A model generated the notes under the pieces. The model was not told the origin of the DNA and made no database searches. It worked only from the letters and a program-made list of their open reading frames with translations. A stretch of 15,864 bases of DNA from an uncultured Hymenobacter sp. (GTDB taxonomy: Bacteria; Bacteroidota; Bacteroidia; Cytophagales; Hymenobacteraceae), in NCBI GenBank assembly GCA_937871705.1, contig CALMOO010000058.1, forward strand, positions 1 through 15,864, in the 5' to 3' direction. Position 1 is the stretch's first letter, and each line of letters begins with the position of its first letter. Positions 13,754-15,864 of this stretch are shown in pieces. Made by a program: the position numbers and the translations under genes.

Positions 13754-14959
13754 TTAGCGACCGCTGGCCGCTGCAGGAGGAGTAGCTGCTGGCAACTGGA
13801 CAGCCGCCGGTGGGGTAGCCGCGCGCGGCTTGATAAGCTGTCCATCAGCGAGGGTGCTCACGCCCTCCGTCACGAGTTGGTCGCCGGCTTTCAGGCCCTG
13901 GCTCACCACGTAGTTCACCCCGTCAGTAAGGGGAAGCACCTGAATTTCGGTGTTCACGACCTTGCCGCCCGCACCCACCACGTACACAAAGTGCTTGCCT
14001 TGCAGCTCGTAGGTGGCGCTTTGGGGCACCAGCAGTGCGCTGGCCAGGTTTTGGGGTAGGCGCACCAAGCCAGTGGACCCGCTGCGCAGCAGGCCGTTGG
14101 GGTTCGGAAAATCAGCCCGCACGCTCACCGAGCCGGTGGTGGTGCTTATCAGACCGCTGGCCGCCTTGATGCGCCCCGGCCGGTCGTACACCTGGCCATT
14201 AGCCAGTACCAGCTGCACGTTGGGCAGCGTTTTCAGGCGGGCCGCCAGGCTAGCGGCCTGGCCCTGCGCCCCAAAAGCCAGCGCGTCCTTCTCATTGATA
14301 GAGAAGTAGGCGCGCACCGTGCCGATGCTCGACACGGTAGTAAGCGGGTCGGCCCTGGTGCTGCTTACCAGGCTACCCAGCTTGTAGGGCAAGGTGCCAA
14401 TCACCCCCTCCACGGGGCTCGTGAGGTGAGTGTAGCTCTGCGTTTTCTGGTAGCCCGCCAGCGCCGCCTGCGACTGGGCCAGCGCCGCCCGCTTGGCTTG
14501 CAGCGTGGCCTGGTAGGCCTGCAAGGTGTAGCGGCTCAAGATTTTCTGCTCTACCAGCGGCGCGGTTTTCTGCACGTCGAGCTGGGCCGAGGTCACGTCG
14601 GCCTGGGCGCTAAGTACCGCCGCCTGGGCCGAGTGCACCTGCTGGTCGGCCTCGTCGCTATTAAGCCGAAACAGCAACTGGCCCTTGCGCACCCGCGCCC
14701 CCTCGTCCACCAGTACCTCATCGATGAAGCCTTCTACCTTGGGCCGGATTTCTACGTTGGCCTGGCCTTGCAGCACGGTAGGGTAGTCGGCGTGGAGCTG
14801 CGCAGTTTGGGGCCGGAGCGTCAGCACGGAATAGTCTTGAACTGGTGGAGCCTGCTGCGCACTGGCGCCAGCGGCCGTCTCTTTCTTCGAGCCACAGGCG
14901 CTAACTGCTACCAGCAGGCTGAGCAGGGGCGCAGCCCAACGGGCGGGGACTTGTTTCAT
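13754..14959 (-). CDS. RND efflux periplasmic adaptor (membrane fusion protein)
   Basis: A 401-residue lipoprotein adaptor with signal peptide and lipobox VSAC (C22). A split lipoyl-like domain has one half in IRPKVEGFIDEVLVDEGARV (71-90) and the other in THLTSPVEGVIGTLPYKLGS. Between them is an Ala/Gln-rich coiled-coil hairpin (about 103-172). Beta-barrel and membrane-proximal domains follow. The last 25 residues are a low-complexity Pro/Ala tail. It is the first gene of the minus-strand operon. The adaptor bridges transporter and outer membrane channel in the periplasm. The upstream region contains the direct-repeat candidate operator and the divergent AraC gene. Confidence 0.95.
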   Translation of the reverse strand: MKQVPARWAAPLLSLLVAVSACGSKKETAAGASAQQAPPVQDYSVLTLRPQTAQLHADYPTVLQGQANVEIRPKVEGFIDEVLVDEGARVRKGQLLFRLNSDEADQQVHSAQAAVLSAQADVTSAQLDVQKTAPLVEQKILSRYTLQAYQATLQAKRAALAQSQAALAGYQKTQSYTHLTSPVEGVIGTLPYKLGSLVSSTRADPLTTVSSIGTVRAYFSINEKDALAFGAQGQAASLAARLKTLPNVQLVLANGQVYDRPGRIKAASGLISTTTGSVSVRADFPNPNGLLRSGSTGLVRLPQNLASALLVPQSATYELQGKHFVYVVGAGGKVVNTEIQVLPLTDGVNYVVSQGLKAGDQLVTEGVSTLADGQLIKPRAATPPAAVQLPAATPPAAASGR

Positions 14960-15003
14960 GTCCTAAATGTCTCCCACCCGAAAAGCCCTTGAAATTTAAA
15001 CTT

Positions 15004-15036
15004 GCGGAATGCCGGTTTTCGCGAGCGGAATGCCGG
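15004..15036. promoter_or_regulatory. Two 12-bp direct repeats, candidate operator
   Basis: gcggaatgccgg occurs exactly at 15004-15015 and 15025-15036, 21 bp start to start, which is two helical turns. The pair is in the 267-bp region between the efflux operon (ATG at 14959, minus) and the AraC gene (ATG 15227, plus). Same-face direct repeats of this spacing suit AraC-type or LytTR-type binding. A weak -7-like TAAATTTC lies on the minus strand between the repeats and the adaptor gene. For the AraC side a TATAAAAT at 15124-15131 is the only candidate. I see nothing else in 14960-15226. Confidence 0.5.
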
Positions 15037-15226
15037 AAAAAGGAACCTGAAGCGCAGCCAACTCCTACTTTCTACACCCGCCAGTTCGTGGACTACTTCC
15101 AGCTTGGCCCCCAGCGTACCCGCTATAAAATCCGGCGTTTTGCTGGCTGTCAGATTAACTTCTTACCCGTTACGCAAGCGATGGAAACACCGCCCGCGAC
15201 TGCTGAACCACCTTTTCCCTACAGCC

Positions 15227-15864
15227 ATGAAGTCGCCTATTCCTACTTACCCGCTAAGTATCCTCTCACCGGCAGGCGAAAGCGAGCCGGACTTCCTGCT
15301 GGTCAATCAGTGCGTCGAAACGTCCGATACGGCCATCGGGGCACCTTACCGCAGCAATTATTACGGCGTTGGGGTGTGCCTGGCGGGCACGGCCGTGCTC
15401 CGGGCCAATCTGGAAACCTACACGGTCGCGGCGGGCTGGCTGCTCACCATGCCGCCGCACACCATTAAGCAGTGGCTGCACCGGTCGGCGGACTTTCATA
15501 CTCTGACCGTGTTTTTCACCAGGAAGTTTATGAATACGGCGCTGGTCGATGTCGACGGGTTTTTGTTTTTCGACAACCTGGCCCGGCACGCTTTTGCCCT
15601 CTTCCCCGCGCAAGGGCAGGAAATAGCGGCAACGCTCCACTTTCTGCATCAAAAAAAAGCAGTGCCGCGGGAGTATCGGCCCGAGCTACTTCAGCGCCTG
15701 CTGCACGTCCTGTTGTGCGAAACCGAGGCCATCTATGCGCAGCATAGCCAGGTGGCGGTGGCGGGTCAGACCAGGGCCCAGTGGCTGACCGGCGAGTACA
15801 AAAAGCTCGTTAACCAGCACTGCACGACCGAGCGGGGGCTGAAATTTTATGCCGATAAGCTGTG
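15227..15864 (+). CDS. AraC family transcriptional regulator, N-terminal part (runs off right edge)
   Basis: A frame from ATG 15227 stays open to the window end (212 full codons). The N-terminal part (about 20-110) has the cupin-like pattern of AraC sensor domains: SNYYGVGVCLAGTAVLRANL, then AAGWLLTMPPHTIKQWL. The last visible stretch, ARAQWLTGEYKKLVNQHC followed by TTERGLKFYADKLC, closely resembles the segment just before and into the first helix-turn-helix of Bacteroidota AraC regulators (typically ...VTPKHLTETVK next). The DNA-binding domain itself is outside the window. Frames reading the same DNA from 14989 or 15181 are out of register with these motifs. Divergent orientation next to the pump operon suggests it controls that operon; the inducer is unknown. 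Confidence 0.88.
   Translation, partial: MKSPIPTYPLSILSPAGESEPDFLLVNQCVETSDTAIGAPYRSNYYGVGVCLAGTAVLRANLETYTVAAGWLLTMPPHTIKQWLHRSADFHTLTVFFTRKFMNTALVDVDGFLFFDNLARHAFALFPAQGQEIAATLHFLHQKKAVPREYRPELLQRLLHVLLCETEAIYAQHSQVAVAGQTRAQWLTGEYKKLVNQHCTTERGLKFYADKL

Noticed and set aside
15104..15131. TTG followed by TATAAAAT as a promoter for the AraC gene
   Set aside because: The spacing (17 bases from TTG to the TATA box) and the box itself fit neither the Bacteroidota TTG/TAnnTTTG pattern nor a standard sigma-70 promoter well, so it is mentioned only as a candidate.
14989..15468. Plus-strand open frame of 159 codons starting in the repeat region
   Set aside because: It is out of register with the AraC motifs that start at 15227, and its first part is just the translation of the direct repeats.

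Overview
The window looks like chromosomal DNA of a high-GC member of the Bacteroidota, most likely Hymenobacter or a close relative. This is an inference from three things: the gene families present (a LytTR/LytS pair, short Crp/Fnr regulators ending in SLSRIR, DUF4267, an IS1182-type transposase), Bacteroidota-style lipoprotein signals, and the lack of Shine-Dalgarno sequences before the starts.

Left part (1-2884). A truncated minus-strand gene resembling DACNV sensor-domain proteins runs off the left edge. It is divergent from a plus-strand cluster: a Crp/Fnr-type regulator, two small overlapping membrane proteins (DUF4267 and DUF1772-like), and an MBL-fold hydrolase. The hydrolase start is odd: the natural ATG lies one base out of frame, at a run of six A.

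Middle part (2885-7150). This is a mobile-element and debris zone. It holds a possible transposase tail remnant, a perfect 21-bp hairpin, a small putative lipoprotein, a decayed minus-strand reading frame, a complete IS1182-family element with 36-bp terminal inverted repeats, and an exported intradiol dioxygenase-like lipoprotein with a Gly/Pro-rich linker. Several short unexplained open stretches lie between these genes.

Right part (7151-15864). A minus-strand operon encodes a tripartite RND efflux pump (adaptor, HAE1-type transporter, outer membrane factor). It is followed without a change of strand by a LytS-type histidine kinase and a LytTR response regulator that overlap by 4 bp. Divergent from the operon is an AraC-type regulator cut by the right edge. 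The shared intergenic region carries two 12-bp direct repeats spaced 21 bp apart, a candidate operator. The simplest reading is an efflux system under two regulators: AraC at the front and a co-transcribed two-component system at the back.

I see no CRISPR array, rRNA, tRNA or phage module. No clearly undescribed system stands out. The most useful items to check are the MBL start anomaly, the repeat operator, the coupled efflux and two-component operon, and the decayed frame next to the insertion sequence.
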